Source: Staphylotrichum longicolle (taxonomy: Eukaryota; Ascomycota; Sordariomycetes; Sordariales; Chaetomiaceae). From it: a DNA stretch of 64,000 bases. The stretch covers positions 2,852,001 through 2,916,000 of the forward strand of contig JAHCVI010000004.1 of NCBI GenBank assembly GCA_019096155.1, written 5' to 3'. The number at the start of each line of letters is the position of its first letter. Position 1 is the first letter of the stretch. Below, piece by piece: positions 54,805 to 64,000 of this stretch. The position numbers and the translations under genes are program-made. The notes under the pieces are model-generated. The model was not told where the DNA came from and ran no database searches. It was given only the letters and a program-made list of their open reading frames with translations.

Positions 54805-56258
54805 TTAAGCGCTCGTCTTCTTCCAGTGCACTTTGACCCCGCCCCAGCTGTGTTCCGAATACTCCTCCTGTACCTTCTGGCACGTCTTCAGCCCCCAATC
54901 CGTGACGCCCACCATCAGGCAGCTCTCAAACATGAAGGCGCAGCTGCCGCCGCCGACCTTGGCCGGCTTGAGCTCGGCATTCCTCGCGCCCTCGTAGCTG
55001 TCCACATCCGGCCCGTGCCCGCTCATGACATTGTGCAAGCTGGCGCCGCCGGGGACGAACCCGCCCTTGCCGCCCTTCTTGGCGTCGTACGCGCCCTGGA
55101 TCAGGCCCATGAACTCGCTCATGGTGTTGCGGTGGTACCACGGCGGGCGGAAGGTGTCCTCGCCCACCAGCCACCGCGGCGGGAAGATGACAAAGTCGGC
55201 GATGGCGGTGCCCGCGTGGTCCGACTGCGCCGTCAGCACCGTGAAGATGCTCGGGTCCGGGTGGTCGAACGAAATGCTGCCGATGGTGTTGAACCGGCCC
55301 AGGTCGTACTTGTACGGGTAGTAGTTCCCATGCCACGCCACCACGTCAAACGGCGTGTGCCGCTGCGCCGTCCTGTACAGCGCATTATTGAACTTGCCCG
55401 TGACCACGTACTCGTTCGGCCCGTCAAACGCCGTCTCCCCGAAGTCCTCGTCAAAACTCGCGACCGGCGCCTGGAAATCCCGCGCGTTCGCCAGCCCATT
55501 CGACCCGATCGGCCCCAGCTCCGGCAGGGCGAACCGGCCCTGGAACAGCTCCAACGCGTACCCCCTCGCCGGCCCCGCCGGCAGCCGCACCTGGTACCGC
55601 ACCCCCCTGGGGATCACGCAAATCTCCATCGGCCGCACCAGCAGCCACCCGAGCTCCGTCCGCACATCCAGCACCCCTTCCTGGGGCACCAGCAACAAAT
55701 CCCCGTCGGCCGAGTAAAACGCCTCGCGCTCGCCCATCGACTTCCCCGCAGCAAACACGTACATGGCCAGGCCCTGCTTCAGCGCGGGATCCCCGGCGCC
55801 GGCAATCAGGTGCAGGCCCGACACGAAATCGGTGTCCTCCTCGTGGTCGAAGGGGTCCCAGCGCAGCTGGTTGGGGATGTAGTGCATTTTCCGGAAGGGC
55901 TCGCCGCCCAGCCCCAGGCTCTCGTTCGGCGCGGGGGCGTCGGTGAAGGGCGGGTGCGAGCAGGCGGGCAGGATGCGGTAGAGCCAGGTCTGCTTGTTCT
56001 CGTGGCGGGGCGCGGTGAAGGCGGTGCCCGAGAGCTTTTCGGCGTAGAGCCCGAGCGGGGGCTTCTGCGGGGAGTTGTGGCCGACGGGGAGGGCGCCAGG
56101 GGCGGCTTCGGTTCTGGGTGTGGAGAAGGGTGGTTAGTCGGGGTGCTGAAGGTGCGGAGGGCGGTTGGGGGGAAAGGAGGATGGACATACTCAAAGTAGC
56201 AGTCGAAGCCATTTTGGTATTTGTACTTCTCTTTGAAGTCAAAGTTGGTGACGGGCAT
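54805..56258 (-). CDS. hmgA: Homogentisate 1,2-dioxygenase
   Basis: Exons 56191-56258 and 54805-56113 (77-nt intron, gtatgt to cacccag) code for 458 residues, close to the 445-448 of human HGD and Aspergillus HmgA. The enzyme opens the homogentisate ring to maleylacetoacetate in Phe/Tyr breakdown, using Fe(II) and O2 in the cytosol. Visible iron ligands by alignment to human His335, Glu341 and His371 are His350 and Glu356 in PPWYHRNTMSEFMG and His389 in SGHGPD; the catalytic His292 equivalent is His307 in SFDHPDPS. Other signatures: FRKMHYIPNQLRWDPFD, FDVVAWHGNYYPYKYDL. The next pathway genes (fahA, maiA), which cluster with hmgA in Aspergillus, are not in the neighbourhood seen here. Confidence 0.97.
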
Positions 56259-57292
56259 CTTGACGGCAGGTCGGATCCAATTTCCAAAAGTTTGGTTTGT
56301 TGCGTGGTTGGATGGTGTTCGACGACGTCAGGTTGGAGAAGCGGGAGGCAGTCGGGGATTTGGAGAGGCAGCGGGCAGTGCGACAAGTATTAAATCCATT
56401 CTGAAAATGCGGAGCGTCAACTGCTCGGTCGAGTCGCACATCGGATTCCCAAGGGGCAGCTTCAGTTGTGCCGTCATCGCCTTCCGTCCTGCTTCCTGCA
56501 ATTGGAAGCTTCGTTCGAGCTTGCCAATTCCGCACCGGGTCGGCTCGGCCGCTGCAGGGGCCGAGAATAGCCGCCAGTATGCGCCCCGCACCACCCCAAA
56601 CCTCCCCTCAGTAGGTAACCCGCAGAACCGCTGAAGCTCCACCAATACTATCCAGGTTCGAGCACCAGTCCACGGTGCTGGGAGTCTGGAAGTGGTTGGT
56701 ATTCGGAAACATCACATCTTTGCAGCGAATATTCCAGAACAGGAGAACGAGAGGCAACTTGGCGTCGTTGGTAAGATCGCGAAACCCGACACGCTGCAGG
56801 TCCGGCCCCGTCCCGCATCTCCCGGTCTTGTGGAGTCAGGGAGCTGACCCCGCATCTCCCCGGCCGCCGCTCACAGCTCGCGTGCCCCGTCCCCGGATGC
56901 GATGTCCACAGAAGTGGAGAGAGACGAGAGAAGGCAGCAAGGTGAATAACTACAAGTCGCCAACTCTCTGGCTGGCATGAGCATGACCAGGTCACAAAAC
57001 AGTCAATGCACCATAAGCATCGCTTCCATGGCAACCAAAGATTCGGCTCGAGATGTGACACATTGATTGCAGAGCCGACGACGGCCAGATAGATGTCTCT
57101 CGACAATCCCATGATATCGTCCATAACAGCAACATTGGGCCTCTGCCCTGGTCATAACAATATTGACAGCCTGCTGGCGCCTTGAAGCGAACAACTCCGT
57201 GCTGGTGTGGTAGGTTCTCTGCAGTATCCCAGTCCGCCGCGTCGATTTGACACTGACATGGAATAGGGACTGCGACGGGGGCGAGTCCTTCA
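56259..57292. other. Promoter side of hmgA and 3' side of the DUF6699-like gene
   Basis: About 1 kb without a supported gene. A minus-strand frame at 56648-57124 is open but has no motif. The part nearest 56258 should hold the hmgA promoter. Confidence 0.45.
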
Positions 57293-58012
57293 TTACTCGT
57301 CACCACCCTTCTTGTTCTTCTTCTTACTGCTGGTCACGGGCTGGCCGGCATCCTTCCGCAGGTGCACGATCAGACGAGTCCATGACTCCTCCTTGTCCCA
57401 CTCGAAGCCCTTCAGGTACGGGAGGTCGAGCTCATCGTCGGCCTGTGCATCACGCGTCAGACATATGCATGTTTGGGCCTGCACTGACGCGGGTTGCAGG
57501 TACTCACCCTCTTCTTGAACTGCTTGTGGATGGCATCCAGTGCGTCCTTGATGGTGACGCCCTTGAGGTTCCGCGCTGTTACCTCCAGCCCCAATGGGAA
57601 GTGCAGGTCAATCTTCTTGACGGGTGGTGTTGTGAGGAGCTTCTTGAGGATCTCCTTGTCCTCTACTGTTGAGGTTGATGTGTTGATCTTCCTACAGGCG
57701 TGTCAGAGCAGTGGCTCCACATCACCTGATGGGCAAACTTACCACCCTGTCGATTGTGTCTCCTTGGCAATTTGCAGCTCAATCCCCTGGGCCTCTGCGC
57801 ATAGGGATGTCGAGTTAGTTGCCGCCGAGTGCTGCAGACATTGCAGGCTTAACGTGCGGGGAAGGCGCACGACATCACTCACCCAGGTCGTTAATGTTCA
57901 TCACGCCATTGGCGCTTGAGCTCGCGCGGCGATGCTTGGTCTCCTTGACCTCCTTGGGAGCAACGTCGATGCCTTGGACGGCGGAGTCGACCTTGGTGAG
58001 TGGCTCGGACAT
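57293..58012 (-). CDS. DUF6699-like small protein (four exons)
   Basis: Exons 57883-58012, 57743-57794, 57508-57691 and 57293-57442 code for 171 residues; introns are 88, 51 and 65 nt with good GT-AG ends, and all junction phases agree. The N-terminal part is polar (MSEPLTKVDSAVQG, KHRRASSS). The C-terminal domain runs from KINTSTSTVEDKEI through IDLHFPLGLEVTARNLKGVT, DALDAIHKQFKKR and LPYLKGFEWDKEESW to a Lys-rich tail SKKKNKKGGDE. The G-V-T-x-x-D-x-L-x-x-I-H core resembles DUF6699-type proteins of fungi, whose function is unknown. Start: the first ATG, at 58012. Confidence 0.85.
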
Positions 58013-60138
58013 GTTGGGTTTTGGTTGCTTCTGAAGCTGCTTTGATCAGGTGATCGACGAGTCTCTGGACAGGACAGACCCGAGTGAGCAGCCAGTTCTA
58101 CGGCGAGGAGAGCACAGAGCACGAGGAATTGGTGATATCTTCCTACCTTTGGAGGCTCGAGAGGGCTGGATGGCAGAGGTTGGTTGATGGACACGGTTGG
58201 TGCGTGATGTTGTTGGACAAAGAGAGAGAGGTGAGGAGAAGAGGGAGAGCTGAGGGGACGGAGGGGGTTATAGGTCCGAGTCGGACCATTACGATGGGCA
58301 GATCGGCCATTGCTGCAGCGTTCCTGCCTCGACTGTTTCGTCAGACCGGGCGGGGTAATGAGTGTCAGGACACTGCCCAGGTGATCACGTTGGCTGGCTC
58401 ACGGGATCGCGTGACGAGTACATCATCATGGAACGACATGGCAGGTGAGTCCAGCCGGGCTCAAACAGGCAAAGGTACCTGGCCCGAGCGTCTTGCAGCG
58501 GCGCTAACAGCCCAGCCCACGAGGAATCTGGGGTAATCCGGGGTACCGGGGTCGGCGCCCCACCCACGGCGACGAGCACCTTCGCGTTACCATCACCTTC
58601 AGAAAGCTATCAATTGATGCCAATGCTGTATTCCCACTGACTGGCTCATTTTACCAATTTTCAGCTTTTTTGGCAGCGAGTGGTCGATTGTGCAGCCGGC
58701 GGAAATACGAAGGGGAACCTCAAGTGACATACGATCCGGGTGAACCGGGAAGGTGCCGCCCTGCACAATCGGTGGGGCGAAGGTGGGGTATCCTGCTCAG
58801 TGACAGCAGCGGATGTCAAACCCCTGTCGAAAGGAGCAACGACCAGCGATCAGAGGACGCTCGCAGGTTGAGATTCAAGACATTCGCGACTTCCGTTCTG
58901 GACTAATCTACACTGCTGATTTCCAAGAGCAAGAGCAAATCCATGGCTTCCCTTCGTCAACGTCTTGGGACGGTCGTTCCAGCCATCATCTCACCTCATG
59001 CAACCATCCGAATGGCGATTGCCCGATGCACAGCACAGAAGACGGCTGTGTAGCTAATTCAAAGGCACGAGCGGGGAAGCTCTTGGGGAGCCTATCAGCC
59101 AAGCCCATTCCAGACAGGAGTGTCGGGAGAGTCAAACCGGCCCCTGCATGCAGGGAGAATCGACCCCGCCCTGACGTCTCTCTCCTCCACAGAGTTGTCG
59201 TATTGACTCGCTTAGGCCAAGCTGAGAGATAAGAGCGCCGTTGCTGATCATCAGGACCTCACAAGCTGTTACTTGAATAGCCAGTCTATATCGAGATGCA
59301 GAAGATCAATCTCTTGAAGTGCAAGCGCGACACGTGCATACTCAACCACTGAAACCGCTGGATGGTTCAGGGTGCAAGAAACTGATGGTTTACGCTGTTT
59401 CTCTACCTAAGGTACTTTCATCCATGAAGCCACTCGCTACCTCCTATCCGTTATGAATTTTATCTGAAAATGCCATGCTACTTCTACTTAACTCCGTGTC
59501 GAGCGTTCTGATCACTTCGATCACCAACCAGGGTTTTTTTTTTTCATTCGAGTCTTCCGTCTCGCACGGGCCTCTACCCCGCCAATGGGGTCCTTCCCAC
59601 CAGGAAAGCGCCGGAACAGCGTATCCGACAAAACCTGGAACGCGTTTGCAGTTACTGTCGCATTCTTCGCGTTCCGAAGGACTTGCCGGATCCAAGTCGG
59701 TCCCATCCCGGGGTACACCGTAAAGTTCATTGGAACACTATGGAACCAGCATTAAACCTTGACCAACCAAGTAAGTCACCGGCCTAATCTTCAACATGAG
59801 AGACTTGCTCTCGAGTCCAACGTCTTGAAGTCTGACTCAACTTAACCCCTTGTAAGAAATGTGAGTGAGCCACGGCGTTACATCCTTTCCATGTCACAGT
59901 CGCATGTATTGTGCTCTATGAAACCCTCTCGAGAGGAGTTCAGGTTGTGGACCAGGAAGTTAAGTTCTTAGAATCATAAACCCAAGTTGACTAAGGCAGG
60001 CCTGAAGTGACAATGGCTGATGATCTATAGTTATGGCCTCAGACCATGACTTGCGATTCGTCCGCGTTATCGTCAAGGGAGCTCATCAAAAAGACAGGAG
60101 AAATCCGGCAACTGCCCTCCCCACCCCCACCCCCTGCA
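58013..60138. other. 2.1-kb intergenic region
   Basis: No gene is supported. It holds the promoter of the DUF6699-like gene (left) and the 3' end of the GH31 gene (right). Open frames on both strands are short and without motifs. Between 59250 and 60050 the base composition is visibly more AT-rich, with a run of about 11 T near 59535. Confidence 0.45.
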
Positions 60139-62712
60139 TCACTTGAATTCAAACCGATTCCTCCCCTGCGGATCAGCACCAAGCATTGCCAGCCCCTTTC
60201 CGTCCTCGTTCACGACCATCCGCCCATCACCAGGCGGCAAGATGACGACGAGGCTCTTCCACGGCGCCTCAAAACCCGACGACTCGTCCCTCTCAAACCT
60301 CACCCTGATCTCCCCCGCCGTCGCGCCACCCCCCGTAGCGGTGTACGCAAAGGTGTAAGACGAGACCTTGTTCCGCGCCTCGGCCGACACGCCGTCGTCC
60401 TCGCGCCAGGTCGTCGTGTACCACTGGCCGTTCTTGGATCGCCCTTCGGGCGGAAAGATCTCGACGGCCCGGTAGTCATCGAGCGGCAGGCCCGCCACGT
60501 TGTCCCGCTCGTCGCCGGGCGACAGGACCTGCACGTCTTTCCCGACGGGGATCGCGGCGCCCACCCTGGCCAGGACGGGGATCCCCGCGCCGTGCCACTC
60601 GGCGTCGATGTCCACCCACTGGCCCGCCGCGAGGTATTGGAACGGCGGCTTGGTGTTCATGAAGCAGTCCTCCTCCCCTTCCCTGGTCCGGGTGGGGAGG
60701 TACACGCGGGCCTTGGCGACGCCCGGCTCGTACACGCCGCCGACGAGCAGCGCGTCGCCGAGCCAGTACTGCGTCTCCCCCGCGGTGAGGACGGGCGACG
60801 CCCACACCTCCGGGTCGCCCTCGTACCCCCAGCCGGTCCACCGCTGCGGCGGCGCGGCGGCAGCGCGGCTCTCGAGCATGAGCGCGTACAGGTACGGGAT
60901 CAGCGCGTAGCGGCGCTTGATGGTGCGGCGCACCAGCGGGGTGATGGCCGGGTACATCCAGGGCTCGATGACGTCGCCGACGGCGTTGTCCGCGGGGGCC
61001 GTCTTGAAGCAGTTGATGGCAAAGCGCGGCGAGTGCACGCCCAGCTGCACCCACCGCAGCAGCAGCTCGGGCGTGGGCTGCGCGCCCTCGAAGCCGCCGA
61101 TGTCGTGGCCGTAGCACTGCAGTAGGCTCACGCCGGCGTTGAGGGACAGCGCGTTGGCGCCCTTCATCCCCGCCCAGCTGGTCACGTTGTCGCCGCTCCA
61201 CGAGCTGGCGGCGTAGCGCATCGTGCCGGCCGTGGCGCTGCGCGTGAGCACGAAGGGGCGGAGGCCCGGGCGCGCGTCGACGAGCGCGTCGTGCGAGGCC
61301 TTGCCGTGGAGCTCGGTGTGCAGGCTGCGGCCCCAGACGCCGACTTGGGGACGCCTCTCCGCGCCTGGCGGGATGGCGAGGGAGGGGAGGTCCAGGGCGC
61401 ACTGCCAGTCGTCGTTGGGGATGGTGTACTCGTTGTTGTCGTTCCACATGCCGTCGATGCCCAGCCGGGCCAGCTCCTTGACCCCGCTGTACCACCAGGC
61501 GAAGCCGCTCTTGGAGGTAAAGTCAATATGGCTGCCGTCGGCGCTCTCGCCGCCGCCCGCGCTCCAGAGCTTGGTCAAGGCCGTCTTGCCCGTATGCGGA
61601 TCGGTGAACAGCGCGCCAGCCGCCCTGAGGTTCTCGTACGCCGGGTGGCTGCTGATCACGTACGGCTTGATGTTGGCGATCAGCCGGATCCCCTGTTTGT
61701 GGTACTCTTTGATCCAGCCCTCCGGGTCCGGGAACCGGTGCGAGTTCCAGGTAAAGACGTTGCGTGTCTTAGGCGGCGTCGCCGACACGGTGTAGCCCGA
61801 CGACATTTGGTGCGCAGAGCAAGGGATGTCGAACTCCTTAAACCTGCGGGCGAGCTCCATCATTGCCTCGTGCGCGGGCGGGTCGTCGAGCATGGAGTAC
61901 TTCATGCCGCCCGAGATGTAGCCAAACGCCCATCTTGGGACGAGAAGAGGATAGCCCGCCAGGTCGGCGTAGGATCGCACGACGACCTCCAGCGTCTTGC
62001 CCACGATGACGTACTCCTCCAATCCGCCGTAGTCGTGCCGGTAGACCTTGAAGAAACCGTGCATTCCGTCCATTTCCGAGCCCACAGAGTACTGGCCGCG
62101 GCCTTGGCTCGTGGAAAAGGTAGCCACACAGCCGTCCGGGGTGGCGTTGATCAACAGCGGGATGTTCTTGTACAGGGGATCGGTCCGGTAGACATCGTAG
62201 CCGAAGCTGTCCGTGGCCGAGAGCTCGAAGCGACGGCCCGAGAGATCCATCGGCGCCGCCTTCTCGCCCAGGCCGACGTGCAGCGTTTGGCGGTTGTAGC
62301 GCGTGTAGTGGGCAATCCCCTCGCCATCCACCACATAGCTCCGGTTCGGCAAATCTTGAAAGATTGGGAACCGCTGGTCCTCGATCGAGATGGACACCAG
62401 CGGCGTCTCCCCGGCGAAGTCCACATGGGCCGTTATGTCGCCAATTTGAATCCTTTTGCCCTTGTCCGTCGAGGTCACCGTTGGCACCGCGCCCTCCATT
62501 TCCGTCTCCATCCGCGGGACACTGGGATACAGGGGCACGGGGTGTGTCTCCGACTTGAACGTCGTCCGAAAGACATTGGGGCGAATCGTCTCGAAGATAA
62601 ACTCGAATGGCAGGGAGGAGTCGGAGATTAGTGTCAGTGACGGGCAGTTCTGATCCTGCTGAGGAGGACTAAGCTTCCAAGAGGAGGGGATGCGTTCTCT
62701 TTGAGGGGGCAT
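60139..62712 (-). CDS. Glycoside hydrolase family 31 (alpha-glucosidase/alpha-xylosidase type)
   Basis: A single exon of 857 residues starts MPPQRERIPSSWKL and ends RNRFEFK. The N-terminal beta domain (about 30-230) leads into the TIM barrel (LLVPRWAFGYISGGMKYS; KQGIRLIANIKP). The nucleophile is Asp425 in GIDGMWNDNNEY and the acid/base Asp508 in SSWSGDNVTSW; FVLTRSATAGTMRYA precedes it, as usual for GH31. FEGAQPTPELLLRWVQLGVHSPRF and RYALIPYLYALM follow, then the C-terminal beta domains. No signal peptide is present, so the enzyme is probably intracellular, unlike secreted GH31 maltases. Exact substrate (starch-derived oligosaccharide, xyloside, glycan) cannot be told. The open frame extends upstream only through a GTG; the ATG at 62712 is chosen. 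Confidence 0.95.
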   Translation of the reverse strand: MPPQRERIPSSWKLSPPQQDQNCPSLTLISDSSLPFEFIFETIRPNVFRTTFKSETHPVPLYPSVPRMETEMEGAVPTVTSTDKGKRIQIGDITAHVDFAGETPLVSISIEDQRFPIFQDLPNRSYVVDGEGIAHYTRYNRQTLHVGLGEKAAPMDLSGRRFELSATDSFGYDVYRTDPLYKNIPLLINATPDGCVATFSTSQGRGQYSVGSEMDGMHGFFKVYRHDYGGLEEYVIVGKTLEVVVRSYADLAGYPLLVPRWAFGYISGGMKYSMLDDPPAHEAMMELARRFKEFDIPCSAHQMSSGYTVSATPPKTRNVFTWNSHRFPDPEGWIKEYHKQGIRLIANIKPYVISSHPAYENLRAAGALFTDPHTGKTALTKLWSAGGGESADGSHIDFTSKSGFAWWYSGVKELARLGIDGMWNDNNEYTIPNDDWQCALDLPSLAIPPGAERRPQVGVWGRSLHTELHGKASHDALVDARPGLRPFVLTRSATAGTMRYAASSWSGDNVTSWAGMKGANALSLNAGVSLLQCYGHDIGGFEGAQPTPELLLRWVQLGVHSPRFAINCFKTAPADNAVGDVIEPWMYPAITPLVRRTIKRRYALIPYLYALMLESRAAAAPPQRWTGWGYEGDPEVWASPVLTAGETQYWLGDALLVGGVYEPGVAKARVYLPTRTREGEEDCFMNTKPPFQYLAAGQWVDIDAEWHGAGIPVLARVGAAIPVGKDVQVLSPGDERDNVAGLPLDDYRAVEIFPPEGRSKNGQWYTTTWREDDGVSAEARNKVSSYTFAYTATGGGATAGEIRVRFERDESSGFEAPWKSLVVILPPGDGRMVVNEDGKGLAMLGADPQGRNRFEFK

Positions 62713-63521
62713 TTTAGCGGTTTTCGGGAGTTGGTAGAAAAAAAAAGTTATCAAGAAACTGAACACAATGGTCCAACGTCTAGTTTATGAACTAGGTAGC
62801 TTCAGAGGTACTCAAACGCGGAGTCGCTTGTTGTGCAGGCTGCGCATGTGGCCAACGAGAAGCCAATCAGCTGTTGGGATCTGCCATGTGTTGAGAAGCA
62901 GGTCTTTTCGTGGGTTGGAGAATGGGTCGATGCCGGCGAAGAGTCAACCAGCCCGCGCCCCTCCGGTTCCCAGTTCTCACGCGCCATTTCTAGGTGCTTG
63001 ACGTAAGAGAAAGGGCCATTCAGATCAGAATGCGGACCTGTCATCTATCGCGCCGAGCCCACACAGGTGTTCTCCAGAATCGGACATGTAATTCCCTACA
63101 TAGGCTTCTAGCCTTGGCTACAAACTAAATGCCGTAGGGTTCGTTTTCCTGTAGGGGTCAGTGGAATCTATCGATTAGCTCTCTAGCGGGTAGGTAATAT
63201 GGCTCGTTGACGACGGTTTCTCTACGCCCTCTCCCGACTGCCGCCTTTGGGCTCGAGTAGAGCCTGGGACCGTTTGCCCCGACTCGCAAGCCGCATGCCA
63301 TCAAGCTCCTAGGGACACAGTCTAGATGGTTTATTCGCACCCCCATTCTCAGTCGGCCTGCCTACCAGTGAGCGGGATGGATCTTCCCCAGAAGAGGATG
63401 GCCGGTTTATTGGGCCTTCGGTGAATACTGGGGTCCAGTCCAGCGATACATGCGGCCGGGGACAACCGCATCATTGGAGGACGGTTGATATGGTGGGTAG
63501 AAAGAAAATTCAGAGAGACGA
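62713..63521. other. Intergenic region, GH31 promoter and zinc-finger 3' end
   Basis: About 800 bp between two minus-strand genes. No gene supported. The 60 bp next to 62712 include a short A/T-rich stretch (aaaaaaaagtta on the plus strand). Confidence 0.45.
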
Positions 63522-64000
63522 TCAGGAGATCCCTTTCGAGTTTGCAGACCTCTCCTCGGGCGAGATCGCATTCCGCACCATGGCCTTGTACAAGGGATCG
63601 AACCCCCAGTCGCCCGACCAGTCCGCCATATGCTGGCCGTTTTTGAAGTGCTCGGCCAGGTGATCTGCGCGCGCCGCCCACGTTGTCATGACCAGCTGAC
63701 AGAATCCGCACCGGCTCTGGATCTCGTTGGTGACGACACGACAAGCCTCGACGCGAAAGGCGGGGATCGTGGTGCAGTGATGAAACTTGCGGAGATGCTG
63801 GATCAAGTGGTCCTTGCGCCGGAATGAACGCTCTAACAGGGGCCGATCTGCACACGTCTCAAACTCATGGTCCGAGAAATGGGATGCGGTAAGCGGTGAT
63901 ACGTTGCAGAAGTCGCACGGTAGTGACTCGCCGCCGGCCGTGTCGAGGATGGCTGAGCCCACGTTACATATCCAGGACTCCAGCGACAAGTGCACACTCT
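63522..64000 (-). CDS. C2H2 zinc-finger protein, 3' part (runs off the window)
   Basis: The frame is open from the right edge to a stop at 63522, giving the last about 158 residues. Two finger-like units typical of fungal factors are seen: CDFCNVS...HEFETCADRPLLERSFRRKDHLIQHLRKFHH (Cys-His type, LERSFRRKDHLIQHL being the helical recognition segment) and CGFCQLVMTTWAARADHLAEHFKNGQHMADW. The order Cys-finger, FRRKDHLIQHLR, then WxxRxxHLxxHFKxG is common in uncharacterised ascomycete transcription factors. The protein ends SANSKGIS. The N-terminus, any homeobox-like or activation region, and the start lie beyond the window, so its role cannot be given. Confidence 0.8.
   Translation of the reverse strand, partial: SVHLSLESWICNVGSAILDTAGGESLPCDFCNVSPLTASHFSDHEFETCADRPLLERSFRRKDHLIQHLRKFHHCTTIPAFRVEACRVVTNEIQSRCGFCQLVMTTWAARADHLAEHFKNGQHMADWSGDWGFDPLYKAMVRNAISPEERSANSKGIS

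Noticed and set aside
54826..56199. 457-codon plus-strand frame
   Set aside because: Antisense of homogentisate dioxygenase; HxRxP-rich shadow composition.
56640..56680. GGTTCGAGCACC resembling a tRNA B box
   Set aside because: No matching A box or cloverleaf arms at the proper distance.
60046..61125. 359-codon plus-strand frame
   Set aside because: Antisense to the GH31 gene; Arg/His/Val-rich composition typical of the reverse strand.
61291..62631. 446-codon plus-strand frame
   Set aside because: Also antisense to the GH31 gene, with no recognisable domain.

Overview
The window looks like nuclear DNA of a filamentous ascomycete, most likely a GC-rich Sordariomycete of Chaetomiaceae/Sordariales type. 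This is inferred from short GT-AG introns (about 50-80 nt, often with CTAAC-type branch sites), pyrimidine-rich leaders before start codons, single genes rather than operons, and protein families such as a Cys-rich DUF7871 protein, a LaeA-like methyltransferase and fungal C2H2 factors. No rRNA, recognisable tRNA, CRISPR array or intact transposon was seen. All coordinates come from reading the sequence; no search was run.

Left part (1-18.9 kb) is gene-dense: a YIP1-family Golgi membrane protein (+), an RCC1-type Ran exchange factor (-), a low-complexity hypothetical (-), a 109-residue Cys-rich metallothionein-like protein (-, three exons), a family-16 methyltransferase (-) diverging from a CMP/dCMP-type deaminase (+), a roughly 6 kb locus for a repetitive acidic protein whose reading frame is broken repeatedly (+), and a secreted Cys-rich protein (-) whose expected start codon reads ATA.

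Middle part (19-45 kb) is gene-poor. It holds a pseudogene of a CAP59/CMT1-type mannosyltransferase with an internal deletion, a 101-nt inverted repeat that folds into a strong hairpin, a run of 24 C, a (GT)n tract, a (GAGGAA)n tract, weak orphan ORFs, and one clear gene, the proline-rich 'gp1-like' protein at 31.1-32.3 kb.

Right part (45-64 kb) is again gene-dense: a small helical protein, a protein with an Asn-Lys hexanucleotide repeat and a Cys cluster, a DAO-type FAD oxidoreductase, a LaeA-like methyltransferase with a 30-nt microexon, homogentisate 1,2-dioxygenase, a four-exon DUF6699-like gene, a GH31 alpha-glycosidase, and the 3' end of a C2H2 zinc-finger gene that runs off the right edge. 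The genes do not form an evident pathway cluster. Apart from the divergent methyltransferase/deaminase pair, which could share a promoter, neighbours look functionally unrelated.
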